Source of the DNA: Hyphomicrobiales bacterium
GTDB lineage: Bacteria > Pseudomonadota > Alphaproteobacteria > Rhizobiales > CAJQND01
DNA length: 38,306 nt
Assembly: GCA_028285595.1 (NCBI GenBank)
Contig: JANQOW010000162.1
Span: 1 to 38,306 of the forward strand
Reading direction: 5' to 3'
The stretch's first letter is position 1. Each line of letters starts with the position of its first letter. The notes under the pieces were generated by a model, which made no database searches, was not told where the DNA came from, and saw nothing but the letters and a program-made list of their open reading frames with translations. Below, in pieces: positions 8,709 through 16,603 of the stretch. The position numbers and the translations under genes were made by a program.

Positions 8709-10373
8709 CTAGTTCCCGGCGAGCTGGATCGTGGGCTGTTTCTTCGCCCGTTCCTTCAACAGCTCCTCAAGCCAATCGGGATCCATTTCCGGAACCGATG
8801 ACAAGAGCAGATCCGTATACTCATGATGCGGCGGGGTCAGGATCTCGGTCTTCAGCCCCTGCTCCACAACCTCGCCCTGCAGCATCACCACAATCTCATC
8901 GGCAATGGCCCGCACCGTCGCCAGGTCGTGGGTGATGAACATGTAGGAGAGCTCAAGCTCATCCTGCAGGCGTTGCAGCAGCTTCAAGATCTCTTCGGCC
9001 ACCAACTGGTCCAGCGCCGAGGTCACCTCATCGCAGATGATCAGCTCCGGCTCCGCCGCCAGCGCCCGGGCGATACACACCCGCTGCTTCTGGCCGCCGG
9101 AGAGCTCGCCGGGGAACCGATCCACATATTGGTTCGGCTCCATCTCAATCATGTTGAGAAGATCGCTCACGCGCTCGTCGCGCTGCTTGCCGGAGAGCCC
9201 CAGATAGAACTGCACCGGCCGGCCGATAATGTCGCGGATCCGCATGCGCGGGTTCAGCGCCGTATCGGGCATCTGGTAGATCATCTGCAGCTTGCGCAGA
9301 TCATCGGGCTTGCGGTCCTTCAAGGCGGCCGACAAGGTCTCGCCCTTAAAGATCACCTCGCCTTTAAGCGGCGGCAAGAGCCCCGTGATGGCCCGGGCGG
9401 CGGTGGACTTGCCGGACCCCGATTCCCCCACAACAGCCACGGTGCGCTGCTTGGGCACCTTGATGCTGACATTCTTCAGCACCTTCACATTGCCGCCATA
9501 GCTGGCGTCCACATTCCGCATCTCCAAGAGGATATTGTCCGACGGCTGCTCCTTCTTCTCCAAAGAGCGCACCGCCCAGAGAGACTTGGTGTAGGCCTTT
9601 TCGGGTGCCGACAGCATCTTGCGCGTCTCGGCCTCCTCCACCACTTCGCCGTAGCGCAACACGATGATCTTGTCGGCCATCTGGGCCACCACGGCCAAAT
9701 CGTGGGTGATGTAGATAGCGGCCGTGTTGTACTCGTGCACGATGTCCTTAATGGCGGCCAGAACCTCGATCTGGGTGGTCACATCGAGCGCGGTGGTGGG
9801 CTCGTCGAACACAATCAGGTCCGGCTTGCACGCCATGGCCATTGCGGTCATGGCGCGCTGGAGCTGGCCACCTGAAACCTGGTGCGGATAGCGGAAGCCG
9901 ATCGTGTGAGGATCGGGCAACTGCAGCTTCTCAAACAGATTGATGGCCTCCGCATGGGCCGTCTTTTCGTCCATCACGCCGTGCTGAACCGGGGCTTCGG
10001 AATATTGCTCAATCAGCTTGTGGGCCGGGTTGAACGAGGCCGCGGCCGACTGGGCCACATAGGAAATACGCACCCCGCGCAGCGCCCGCTTGTCGTCCTC
10101 GGAGGCATTGAAGAGGTTCACCCCGTCAAACATGATGTCGCCGGCGGTGATCTTACAGCCCGGCCGGGCAAAGCCCATGGAGGCAAGCCCGATGGTGGAC
10201 TTGCCGGCGCCGGATTCCCCGATCAGGCCTAAAACCTCACCGCGGTGCAGATCGAAGTCTACGCCTTTGACGATCTCGTGCCATTCGTCATCGCTCTGGC
10301 CCTCGATCCGGAGGCCGCGAACGGAAAGCAGGATCTCTTGGTTTTTGCCGTTTGTCTTAGGGCTAGTGGTCAT
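8709..10373 (-). CDS. Fused double ATPase of a second peptide-type ABC transporter
   Basis: From the ATG at 10373 the protein has 554 residues and two ABC domains. The first has Walker A GESGAGKS at 52-59, signature VSGGQLQR at 167-174 and FDEPTTALD near 189-197. The second has GESGSGKS at 316-323 and LSGGQKQR later. It resembles the fused DppDF-type ATPases but differs clearly from the copy at 4820, so it is not a recent duplicate. An upstream ATG at 10412 is in frame, but the chosen start overlaps the permease gene by only 11 bases and gives the normal N-terminal length. It powers the two permeases encoded just upstream. Confidence 0.93.
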   Translation of the reverse strand: MTTSPKTNGKNQEILLSVRGLRIEGQSDDEWHEIVKGVDFDLHRGEVLGLIGESGAGKSTIGLASMGFARPGCKITAGDIMFDGVNLFNASEDDKRALRGVRISYVAQSAAASFNPAHKLIEQYSEAPVQHGVMDEKTAHAEAINLFEKLQLPDPHTIGFRYPHQVSGGQLQRAMTAMAMACKPDLIVFDEPTTALDVTTQIEVLAAIKDIVHEYNTAAIYITHDLAVVAQMADKIIVLRYGEVVEEAETRKMLSAPEKAYTKSLWAVRSLEKKEQPSDNILLEMRNVDASYGGNVKVLKNVSIKVPKQRTVAVVGESGSGKSTAARAITGLLPPLKGEVIFKGETLSAALKDRKPDDLRKLQMIYQMPDTALNPRMRIRDIIGRPVQFYLGLSGKQRDERVSDLLNMIEMEPNQYVDRFPGELSGGQKQRVCIARALAAEPELIICDEVTSALDQLVAEEILKLLQRLQDELELSYMFITHDLATVRAIADEIVVMLQGEVVEQGLKTEILTPPHHEYTDLLLSSVPEMDPDWLEELLKERAKKQPTIQLAGN

Positions 10374-11268
10374 CGCGAAGTCCCGATGTCTTGTGCAGGA
10401 ACCAGTCGACAACGAAGTTCACGCCGACCGTGAGCAGGGCGATGGCGGCTGCCGGCAGCAGCGGCGTGATATCGCCGTAGGTGATGAGGGTTGCGTTGTC
10501 GCGCACCATGGAGCCCCAGTCCGCCGTGGGCGGCTGGATGCCCACGCCGAGGAACGAGAGGGCCGCGATCAACAGGAAGACGAAGCAGAAGCGCAAGCCG
10601 AACTCCACCACCAGAGGCGGCATGATGTTGGGCAGGATCTCCCGGAACATGATCCAGGGCAGCCGCTCGCCGCGCAGCTTGGCCACTTCCACGAAGTCCA
10701 TGACGGCAACGTTCATGCCCACCGCGCGGGCTAGACGGAACACCCGTGTTGAGTCCAGAAGCGCGATGATGATGATCAGGTTTTGAACGCTGGAGCCGAA
10801 GATGGTCAGCAGAACCAGAGCGAAGATCAGCACCGGAATGGCCATGAAGATGTCGATGATGCGGCTCAGCACCTGGTCCACCCAACCCCTCAAGATCGAA
10901 GCCAGAAGGCCAAGCCCGCCGCCTACGATAAAGGCCAGAACCGTGGTCATGAAGGCGATGCCGAGGGTGTTCCGGGCGCCATAGATGAGGCGGGTCATCA
11001 TATCCCGGCCCAGATTGTCGGTGCCCAAAATGAACTTGTCGCCCCACACGTCAAACTCCGGGCCCACGATCTCCGATTCCCCGTAAGGGGTGAGGATGGG
11101 CGCAAAAAGCGCCACGAACACGTAGGTGAAGATCACCAGGATCCCGAACTTGGCGGTAATCGGTGCCTTCTTCAGCTCGCGCCAGGCGTCGCGTTTCCAG
11201 TCTCTTTCAGCCAGTGGTATGGCGACCGCGTCGGCAGATCTGGCATCATCTCCAGTGTTGTCGCTCAT
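10363..11268 (-). CDS. Peptide-type ABC transporter permease (DppC/OppC family), second system
   Basis: 301 residues. A cytoplasmic N-terminus of about 45 residues precedes the first helix (FGILVIFTYVFVALFAPILT). The family signature LGTDNLGRDMMTRLIYGAR follows, and the EAA loop reads DFVEVAKLRGERLPWIMFREILPN. The ATG overlaps the stop of the upstream permease gene by 4 bases (ATGA), implying translational coupling. It is one of the two membrane subunits of the second transporter. Its partner ATPase follows directly. Confidence 0.94.
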   Translation of the reverse strand: MSDNTGDDARSADAVAIPLAERDWKRDAWRELKKAPITAKFGILVIFTYVFVALFAPILTPYGESEIVGPEFDVWGDKFILGTDNLGRDMMTRLIYGARNTLGIAFMTTVLAFIVGGGLGLLASILRGWVDQVLSRIIDIFMAIPVLIFALVLLTIFGSSVQNLIIIIALLDSTRVFRLARAVGMNVAVMDFVEVAKLRGERLPWIMFREILPNIMPPLVVEFGLRFCFVFLLIAALSFLGVGIQPPTADWGSMVRDNATLITYGDITPLLPAAAIALLTVGVNFVVDWFLHKTSGLRDDH

Positions 11269-12221
11269 TTTGGATGCAGAAGCCTCGGGTTGGTGACGAT
11301 GGAGATCAGATCCGCCGTCAGGTTAAGCAGAATATACGTGGCCGCAAACACCAGGCTGCAGGCCTGCACCACCGGCAGGTCGCGCACGATCACGCTGTCG
11401 ACCATCAACTGGCCAAGGCCGGGATAGACGAACACCACCTCAACCACCACGACCGAGACCACAAGGTAGGCAAGGTTCAAGGCCACCACGGTGGCGATCG
11501 GTGCCCAGGCGTTGGGCAGGGCGTGGTGCACGATGATCCGCGCCCGCTGCAGGCCCTTCAGGTTGGCCATCTCAATGTAAGGGCTGGCGAGCAGGTTCAG
11601 GATCGCCGCCCGGCTCTGGCGCATCATGTGGGCGAACACCGCAAGCGTCATGGTGGCCGCCGGCAGCAGGCACTTATAGATGCGCTCCCACAAGGGCATA
11701 TCCATGTCCACGTTCGAGAGGCTCGGGAACCAGCCCAGTTGCTGCGAGAACACGATGATCAGGATGTAGGCGATGAAGAATTCCGGGAAGGAGATCGACG
11801 TCAGCGTGAAAGTGTTGATCGCCCGGTCGTAGAAGGAGTTGCGGTACAGAGCTGCCAGAACGCCGCAGATCAGCGAGAACGGCACGGCAATCGCCGCGGT
11901 CATCAGCGCCAGGAAGAGCGTGTTGGCAAGCCGGAAGCCGATCAGCTCGGAGATCGGCCGCTGATTGGCGAACGATGTGCCGAAGTCGCCCTGGATCACG
12001 CCGAGCACCCAGTCGATGTAGCGGATGTGCGGCGGCTTATCGAGCCCCAGCTCGCGGCGGAACACCTCAACCGTTTCCGGCAGAGCGTCCTGGCCTAGGA
12101 TCTCCGTGGCAATGTCCCCGGGCAGCAGTTCAACGCCCAGAAAGATGATCAGCGAGACGGCCAGGAGCGTGAGCAACCCCAGCGCCAAACGCTGAATAAC
12201 AAGCGTGATGAGCTTCCCCAT
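11265..12221 (-). CDS. Peptide-type ABC transporter permease (DppB/OppB family), second system
   Basis: 318 residues with the DppB-type beginning (a first helix LALGLLTLLAVSLIIFLGVELLPGD) and an EAA loop reading SPYIEMANLKGLQRARIIVHHALPN. It ends TADLISIVTNPRLLHPK, the expected family tail. A GGGGAG sequence lies 11 bases before the ATG. This is the first gene of the permease-permease-ATPase set. No substrate-binding protein gene precedes or follows it in the window; the gene upstream is a thioesterase. The transporter must use a binding protein encoded elsewhere or share the one at 1321. Confidence 0.94.
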   Translation of the reverse strand: MGKLITLVIQRLALGLLTLLAVSLIIFLGVELLPGDIATEILGQDALPETVEVFRRELGLDKPPHIRYIDWVLGVIQGDFGTSFANQRPISELIGFRLANTLFLALMTAAIAVPFSLICGVLAALYRNSFYDRAINTFTLTSISFPEFFIAYILIIVFSQQLGWFPSLSNVDMDMPLWERIYKCLLPAATMTLAVFAHMMRQSRAAILNLLASPYIEMANLKGLQRARIIVHHALPNAWAPIATVVALNLAYLVVSVVVVEVVFVYPGLGQLMVDSVIVRDLPVVQACSLVFAATYILLNLTADLISIVTNPRLLHPK

Positions 12222-12304
12222 CGGACCAATGTCTCCCCATCCCTCCAGGCACTATCGTGCCTTTTCGCTGACTCCAGTCTGCAACGAATTTGCCTTGGCC
12301 GTAA

Positions 12305-12340
12305 ACCCCCTATCTCCGGCCGCCGCTTCGGACGGGGGGT
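12305..12340 (-). terminator. Possible hairpin terminator after the thioesterase gene
   Basis: Directly past the stop codon, ACCCCC pairs with GGGGGT across a 24-base loop that can fold further through its own CCG/CGG pairs. Only three T residues follow on the transcript, so this may be a weak stop or just a stabilising stem. It separates the thioesterase gene from the ABC permease genes downstream. Confidence 0.35.
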
Positions 12341-12793
12341 CTATTTCTTCTTAAGGCCCAGGCTGCGGCCCGCCCACTCGGGCGGCTCCGGCAGCGTCGC
12401 GTCTTTCAAGGCGGCCACCACATCATCGGGCATAGGGGAGGTACGGCCTTCGCGCGTATCATAGTGCAGCACCATGAATTCCGCCGTTGCGCGCAAGGTT
12501 CCATCGCACAGCATTTCGTGGGCAAACCAGATGCGTTTTTCATCCGCCCCGATGATGAGGGTTTCGATGTCCACCGTGGCCGGCGCCCTCACCTCGGCCA
12601 GGTAGCGCATATGGGTTTCCACCGTGTAGATCGCGCAGCCTGTCTCCTTGAAGTAGGGCACGCCGATGCCGAAATGATCTTGCAAAAGCCAGGTGGCGTT
12701 GGAGAACGGCACCAGATAATAGGCCTCGTTCAGGTGGCCGTAGGCGTCGAGCCAGGCATCCTGGATGGGCTCACTGTGAAACTTGAAGCGCAA
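12341..12793 (-). CDS. 4HBT-type acyl-CoA thioesterase (hotdog fold)
   Basis: 150 residues, the normal size for single-domain hotdog thioesterases. The N-terminal motif D16-A-Y-G-H-L-N with a following YY is the active-site pattern of the 4-hydroxybenzoyl-CoA thioesterase (FcbC/YbgC) branch, where the aspartate is catalytic. The YL(A)EVRAPATVDIETLI stretch is the conserved central strand. It should release a free acid from an acyl-CoA in the cytoplasm. It sits in a minus-strand group with an AraC regulator and a degenerate M28-like protein; similar small thioesterases occur in carnitine and betaine catabolic clusters, but no other genes of those pathways are present, so the substrate stays open. 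Confidence 0.85.
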   Translation of the reverse strand: MRFKFHSEPIQDAWLDAYGHLNEAYYLVPFSNATWLLQDHFGIGVPYFKETGCAIYTVETHMRYLAEVRAPATVDIETLIIGADEKRIWFAHEMLCDGTLRATAEFMVLHYDTREGRTSPMPDDVVAALKDATLPEPPEWAGRSLGLKKK

Positions 12794-12816
12794 CGTTCTG
12801 TCCTCCCGCTATCGTC

Positions 12817-13920
12817 TTAGGCGATCAATGCCTGAGCGGTGGTCAGCACGCAAGATCTGACGCGCTGAAGCGTCTCTTCATCGGTGACAAGCTCGGCCAG
12901 ATCGTCCGGGGTGTGGAAGCGGGGGGAGGTACCGGCTATGGAGATCATCGGATCGCCGCGGGGGGCCCAGAGTTCAGATTCGCCCACCCATTCTTCTGGC
13001 GTCCGCGGCGCATTTGGCTGATGCGGCGCAATACCCAAAGGCCTCAAGCCATCGCAAACCGTCTCAAACGCCGCGCCCTGAAGATTGCTCACCGACATCA
13101 TGGCGCCGCGTTCGCTGAGCGCCGTTTTGTCCGCGAGGCAGGACCCGAGGTGCAGGACGCCGGAGATCTCCTGCTGGAAGGTCTCAACAAACCTGGCCGC
13201 ACCGAAGTAGCCGAGCTCATGGCCGGTCGGGATCACAAGCAGCACGGGGACCTGCCGGCTCAGGGCTTCGGCCACGGAGACGGCAATGGCCAGTCCGGTC
13301 CCCCGTTCGCCGGCACAAGCGAACCAGCCGCTTAACGGTGTGGTGACGAGCAGCGGCGCGCGCTCGCTTTTGCCACATGCGAAGAAGGCGCTGACGTTTT
13401 CAGACCGGCCGGTGGAGATGGTCGCGGAATACCGCACGCCGGCCCGGCTCCGGCTGAGTTGCTCAAGCGCGCGTCCCGGCGCCAGGCATATGGCCACCTC
13501 TCCGGGTGGCTGGGGCGCGCGATTGATGGCGCAGAGGCTCCCGGTGGGCGACCGGGTGGCCACAAGGGCGATGCGCGCCCGGGCTGCGCGCGTGTCCTGC
13601 ACAATCTTCGCCAGTGCCTGAGCAATTGTTCCATCGCCATGGCTCTCGTCAAAGCCGATGCAGGCGACATGCGCGTCGTCATCGCTATGCTCACCTGTGG
13701 CGCTGTAGTAGAGCGGCTCCAAGGGCACGCCCTCAGCGCTGCCCTCTCCGCGCGCTTCGCCGGTGAACAAGGGAAAGGTATAGGCGTGGCGCGTGACCTC
13801 AGCGCCTTTCTCTCCAAGCAGGCTGACCAGCCAGTCTACTGTGGCACGATCCGCCGCCGTCCCCGTGCGGTGGTCGCCGAGTTGCGCATAATGGGCAACA
13901 AGATCATAGAGGGCGCTCAT
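12817..13920 (-). CDS. M28-peptidase-like protein lacking most metal ligands
   Basis: 367 residues. The layout follows M28 aminopeptidases: an N-terminal helix region with GDHRTGTAADRATVDWLVSLL (as in cofactor-free starts of the family), an inserted PA-like middle part, and a C-terminal alpha/beta core. Yet the HxD metal motif is replaced by TPLSGW (194-199), the bridging aspartate region reads AGERGTG (203-209), the Glu-Glu pair reads GHEL (233-236), and the next Asp is replaced in LHLGS (256-260). Only the final His in FHTPDD (335-340) fits well. It may be a non-catalytic or differently catalytic paralogue. No signal peptide is seen. It overlaps the AraC gene by 4 bases, so both are co-translated. 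Confidence 0.72.
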   Translation of the reverse strand: MSALYDLVAHYAQLGDHRTGTAADRATVDWLVSLLGEKGAEVTRHAYTFPLFTGEARGEGSAEGVPLEPLYYSATGEHSDDDAHVACIGFDESHGDGTIAQALAKIVQDTRAARARIALVATRSPTGSLCAINRAPQPPGEVAICLAPGRALEQLSRSRAGVRYSATISTGRSENVSAFFACGKSERAPLLVTTPLSGWFACAGERGTGLAIAVSVAEALSRQVPVLLVIPTGHELGYFGAARFVETFQQEISGVLHLGSCLADKTALSERGAMMSVSNLQGAAFETVCDGLRPLGIAPHQPNAPRTPEEWVGESELWAPRGDPMISIAGTSPRFHTPDDLAELVTDEETLQRVRSCVLTTAQALIA

Positions 13921-14855
13921 GCGGTTTGGCCCCTTGCCTTGCGGTAACCGGCGGGCGGCAGGGTGAAGCGCTTCTTGAACACCCGCCCGAACGAGGCCTC
14001 AGAGCCATAGCCGCTCTGCTCGGCCACATCGATTATGGGCGCATCGCTTTCCAGCAGCAGCCGGCGGGCAATCTGCATGCGCCATTCGGTGAGATAGGCC
14101 AGCGGGGTCATGTCCATGAGTTCAGAGAACCGTCCGGCGAACACGGTACGCGACATGCCGGCTTCGCGCGCCATCTCCTCCAGGCTCCACGGACGCGCCG
14201 GGTCGGCATGCATGGCCTGAAGGGCGCGGGCGATGGCGGGATCGGCGAAGGCTGCGAAGGGGCGCACGTTGCGGCCCTGATCGGAGAGGAAACTGCGGAT
14301 GGCTTGGGCGAAGATGATCTCCGAAAGCTTCAGTGCGATGAGGTCTCCGCCAAGTCCTCCGCGCCCGGCTTCCGAGCCGATGATGCGCAATGTGCTGTCC
14401 AGCCAGGTGCCGGCCGCCTCGGAGGTTTCCGTTATGTGGATGAACGCAGGCAGCGCCTCGATGAGAGGGTGGCTGGCGTCCTCATCGAAGGCAAAGTGAC
14501 CGCACACGAGCTGGGTTTCGTGACCCCCCTGATGGCTGCCGTGCACCAACGCACCGGTTCCGGTGAAGCCGGACTGTTCAAGCACATGATCAAGGCTGAG
14601 CGCATTGACCTTGTGCGGGTCGCTTAGGATGTGCCCTGCCCCATGGGTAATGATGATCAGATCGCCCTGCTCCAGGAGCACCGGATCTGTCTCGCCGGCC
14701 ACCTGCGCAAAGCAGCGCCCGCGATGAACAAAATGAAAGCGCGCCACATTGCTGAACGCCGGCACCTCCACGCCCCAAGGCGAGGAGAACTCGGTGCGGA
14801 AGTAGAGTGTGCCCACCAGTTTCAGATTGGCGAGGATGTCGCTCAGAAAGTCCAT
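13917..14855 (-). CDS. AraC family transcriptional regulator with cupin-type sensor domain
   Basis: 312 residues. Residues 1 to about 190 form an AraC-type cupin ligand domain (of the cupin_6 kind; note RFHFVHRGRCFAQV and the LEQGDLIIITHGAGH segment). Residues from about 215 to 307 form the two-helix-turn-helix DNA-binding domain, with SLEEMAREAGMSRTVFAGRF as the first and the canonical IDVAEQSGYGSEASFGRVFKKRF as the second. It leads the minus-strand group and its stop overlaps the next gene by 4 bases. By position it probably controls the peptidase-like and thioesterase genes, and perhaps the transporter behind them. A 9-bp inverted repeat upstream at 14895-14956 is a candidate operator. Confidence 0.92.
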   Translation of the reverse strand: MDFLSDILANLKLVGTLYFRTEFSSPWGVEVPAFSNVARFHFVHRGRCFAQVAGETDPVLLEQGDLIIITHGAGHILSDPHKVNALSLDHVLEQSGFTGTGALVHGSHQGGHETQLVCGHFAFDEDASHPLIEALPAFIHITETSEAAGTWLDSTLRIIGSEAGRGGLGGDLIALKLSEIIFAQAIRSFLSDQGRNVRPFAAFADPAIARALQAMHADPARPWSLEEMAREAGMSRTVFAGRFSELMDMTPLAYLTEWRMQIARRLLLESDAPIIDVAEQSGYGSEASFGRVFKKRFTLPPAGYRKARGQTA

Positions 14856-14894
14856 GGCACCGCTCTAGCAGGTGGGGCAGCGCTTTGAAAGCAG

Positions 14895-14956
14895 ATCGGA
14901 CGATTGATCAAAAATCCCGCACGGGCGGTCATTCAACATCCCAGCTCTCGTCCGAT
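14895..14956. promoter_or_regulatory. 9-bp inverted repeat in the araC-like / DUF4142 divergent region
   Basis: ATCGGACGA (14895-14903) and its exact reverse complement TCGTCCGAT (14948-14956) are 53 bases apart start to start, about five helical turns. The pair lies between the AraC-type regulator gene and the DUF4142 gene, which diverge. Same-face half-sites at this spacing suit a dimeric regulator. No binding factor can be named from sequence. Confidence 0.4.
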
Positions 14957-15015
14957 ATCACTCACATCTGCAGTCCATCACGGAGCGCTCGTCAATCAGA
15001 ATATGGAGATTTGAA

Positions 15016-15546
15016 ATGACCTTGAAACGCATGCTTGCCGGCATTGGTCTTGCCGTGTCCCTCGCGGTGGCCCCGGCGTCCGCGGAGAGCCCGGCAGACC
15101 TGAACGATCTGGAGATCGCCCATGTGGCCTATACGGCAGACAATATTGATATCCGCTACGCGCACCTGGCGCTTGGTATTTCGACCAATCCCGAAATACA
15201 CAAATTTGCAAAGACCATGATCCGCGACCACACCAAGGTCAACGAGTTGGCACTGGCGCTTTTGAAGAAGCTTAAAGTTCAGCCGAAAGACAATTTCCTG
15301 AGCCGGTCTCTGATCAAGGGATCTGAAAAACTGGTGGATGAAATGGCCGGCCTGCGCGGCGCTGAATTCGATAAGCGCTATGCGGAGAACGAACTCGCGT
15401 ACCACCAGGCCGTCAACAAGCTGGTGGAAGACACCTTCATTCCCAACATCGAGAACCCGGAAGTCAAAGCGCTGTTCGAGCAAGGGCTGCAGATCTTCAA
15501 AGCGCATGAGAAGCACGCTGAGATGATGGTCAAGTCGCTTCAGTAG
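15016..15546 (+). CDS. Exported DUF4142 protein
   Basis: 176 residues. A signal peptide covers residues 1-23 (KR then a hydrophobic run, cut after ASA). The rest is an almost all-helical four-helix-bundle pattern typical of DUF4142, including the opening EIAHVAYTADNIDIRYAHLAL, the FAKTMIRDHTKVNE segment and a C-terminal FKAHEKHAEMM. Conserved histidines and acidic residues in this ferritin-like fold hint at metal binding, but no function is established. GGAG sits 8 bases before the ATG. A cupredoxin gene follows after 8 bases, so the two are probably co-transcribed and both exported. Confidence 0.85.
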   Translation: MTLKRMLAGIGLAVSLAVAPASAESPADLNDLEIAHVAYTADNIDIRYAHLALGISTNPEIHKFAKTMIRDHTKVNELALALLKKLKVQPKDNFLSRSLIKGSEKLVDEMAGLRGAEFDKRYAENELAYHQAVNKLVEDTFIPNIENPEVKALFEQGLQIFKAHEKHAEMMVKSLQ

Positions 15547-15554
15547 GCTTGACC

Positions 15555-15887
15555 ATGCACCGCAGAACCCTTCTTAAGAGGCTTGTGGCCGCTGGCGCAG
15601 CCACAGGCCTCGCGCCGTCGAGCCGCGTCCTGGCTGGGCGGGCTCATCGCGTAGAGATCAAGGCGTTCGCGTTTGTGCCGGCCCGGCTGAAAGTGGCGCC
15701 GGGCGATGAGATCACCTGGATCAACAGAGATGTGGTGCCGCACACCGCAACAGCGGCAGATGAGAGCTGGGACACCGGCACTCTTGACCAGGGTCAGAGC
15801 GCAACGCTCACCGTCTCAGAAGGCATGCAGGTGCGCTATCTCTGCGCGCATCACCCTTCAATGGTGGCCGAGCTCGTGCTTGATTAG
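15555..15887 (+). CDS. Tat-exported cupredoxin (amicyanin/plastocyanin-like)
   Basis: 110 residues from the ATG at 15555; a TTG at 15549 would add two residues. The N-terminus carries a twin-arginine signal (HRRTLLKRL then a hydrophobic alanine/glycine stretch). The mature domain of about 80 residues has the type I copper ligands: H63 in VPHTAT, then C97, H100 and M103 in the CAHHPSM loop, the C-x2-H-P-x-M spacing of amicyanin-like proteins. It should be a small periplasmic copper electron carrier or copper-binding protein. The partner is unknown; it is paired with an exported DUF4142 protein. Its last four bases overlap the stop of the convergent pdeM gene. Confidence 0.88.
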   Translation: MHRRTLLKRLVAAGAATGLAPSSRVLAGRAHRVEIKAFAFVPARLKVAPGDEITWINRDVVPHTATAADESWDTGTLDQGQSATLTVSEGMQVRYLCAHHPSMVAELVLD

Positions 15888-16603
15888 GGTCGCAAATGGC
15901 GTGAATGGATCTTGTAGACGTCATCGCGTCCCAGCATCCACACCCAGAACTTGCCGTCTGGAAACACCGGGTAAAACGCTTCCGACATCACGTTCAGCCC
16001 GCCTGTATAAGCCCCGAACGCCGGCATCACGAGCCGGGCGCCGTCACAGGCAAAACAGCGGCGGCGAATGCGCCGCCCGCGCCGCGACACGGCCGCGACG
16101 GGGTGGAGGTGCCCGGAGATTTCCGGGAAGAACGACAGGCCGCCGGTAGGCTCGTGCTGCAAGGTCAGCTCGCCCACGGTCAGTTGTCCGGTGATCAAGC
16201 CGCCAAGATCATCAGGCGGCGCGGTGTCATGGTTTCCGGTGATCCACACGAACTCCGTGCGCGCTGTGAGCGCCCGGATGCGGGCCACATCCTCATCAGC
16301 CATGCGTTCGCGCGAGGCGTCATCATGGAAGCTGTCGCCAAGCGAGACGATGCGGTCGGGCTGATAGCGCTGTACCGCCTGCTCCAGCATGGCCAGGGTA
16401 GAACCGGTGTCATAGGGCGGCAGATGCACGCCCCGCTGCGCAAAGGCGGAGCCTTTTTCAAAATGCAGATCGGCCACCAGAAGCGTGCGCGTGTCCTCCA
16501 ACCAGACAGCGCCGCTCAGATCGGGCACCAGTGAGGTTGAGCCGAGGGTGATGACCTCCGCATCGCTTTGAGGGGTGGGGCTTTGGGATTTGAGCTCAGG
16601 CAC
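15884..16603 (-). CDS. pdeM: Ligase-associated DNA damage response phosphoesterase PdeM
   Basis: 239 residues from a GTG at 16603. That start has GGGGAGG 9 bases upstream and overlaps the helicase gene by 8 bases; the open frame extends further back but would then lie deep in the helicase gene. Calcineurin-type metallophosphoesterase motifs are present in order: DLH at 45-47, GD at 89-90, GNHD at 123-126 and GHLH at 164-167. The family is known as PdeM, found with an Lhr-type helicase, an ATP-dependent DNA ligase and a beta-CASP exonuclease in a bacterial repair cluster. Here only the helicase is adjacent. Confidence 0.9.
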   Translation of the reverse strand: MPELKSQSPTPQSDAEVITLGSTSLVPDLSGAVWLEDTRTLLVADLHFEKGSAFAQRGVHLPPYDTGSTLAMLEQAVQRYQPDRIVSLGDSFHDDASRERMADEDVARIRALTARTEFVWITGNHDTAPPDDLGGLITGQLTVGELTLQHEPTGGLSFFPEISGHLHPVAAVSRRGRRIRRRCFACDGARLVMPAFGAYTGGLNVMSEAFYPVFPDGKFWVWMLGRDDVYKIHSRHLRP

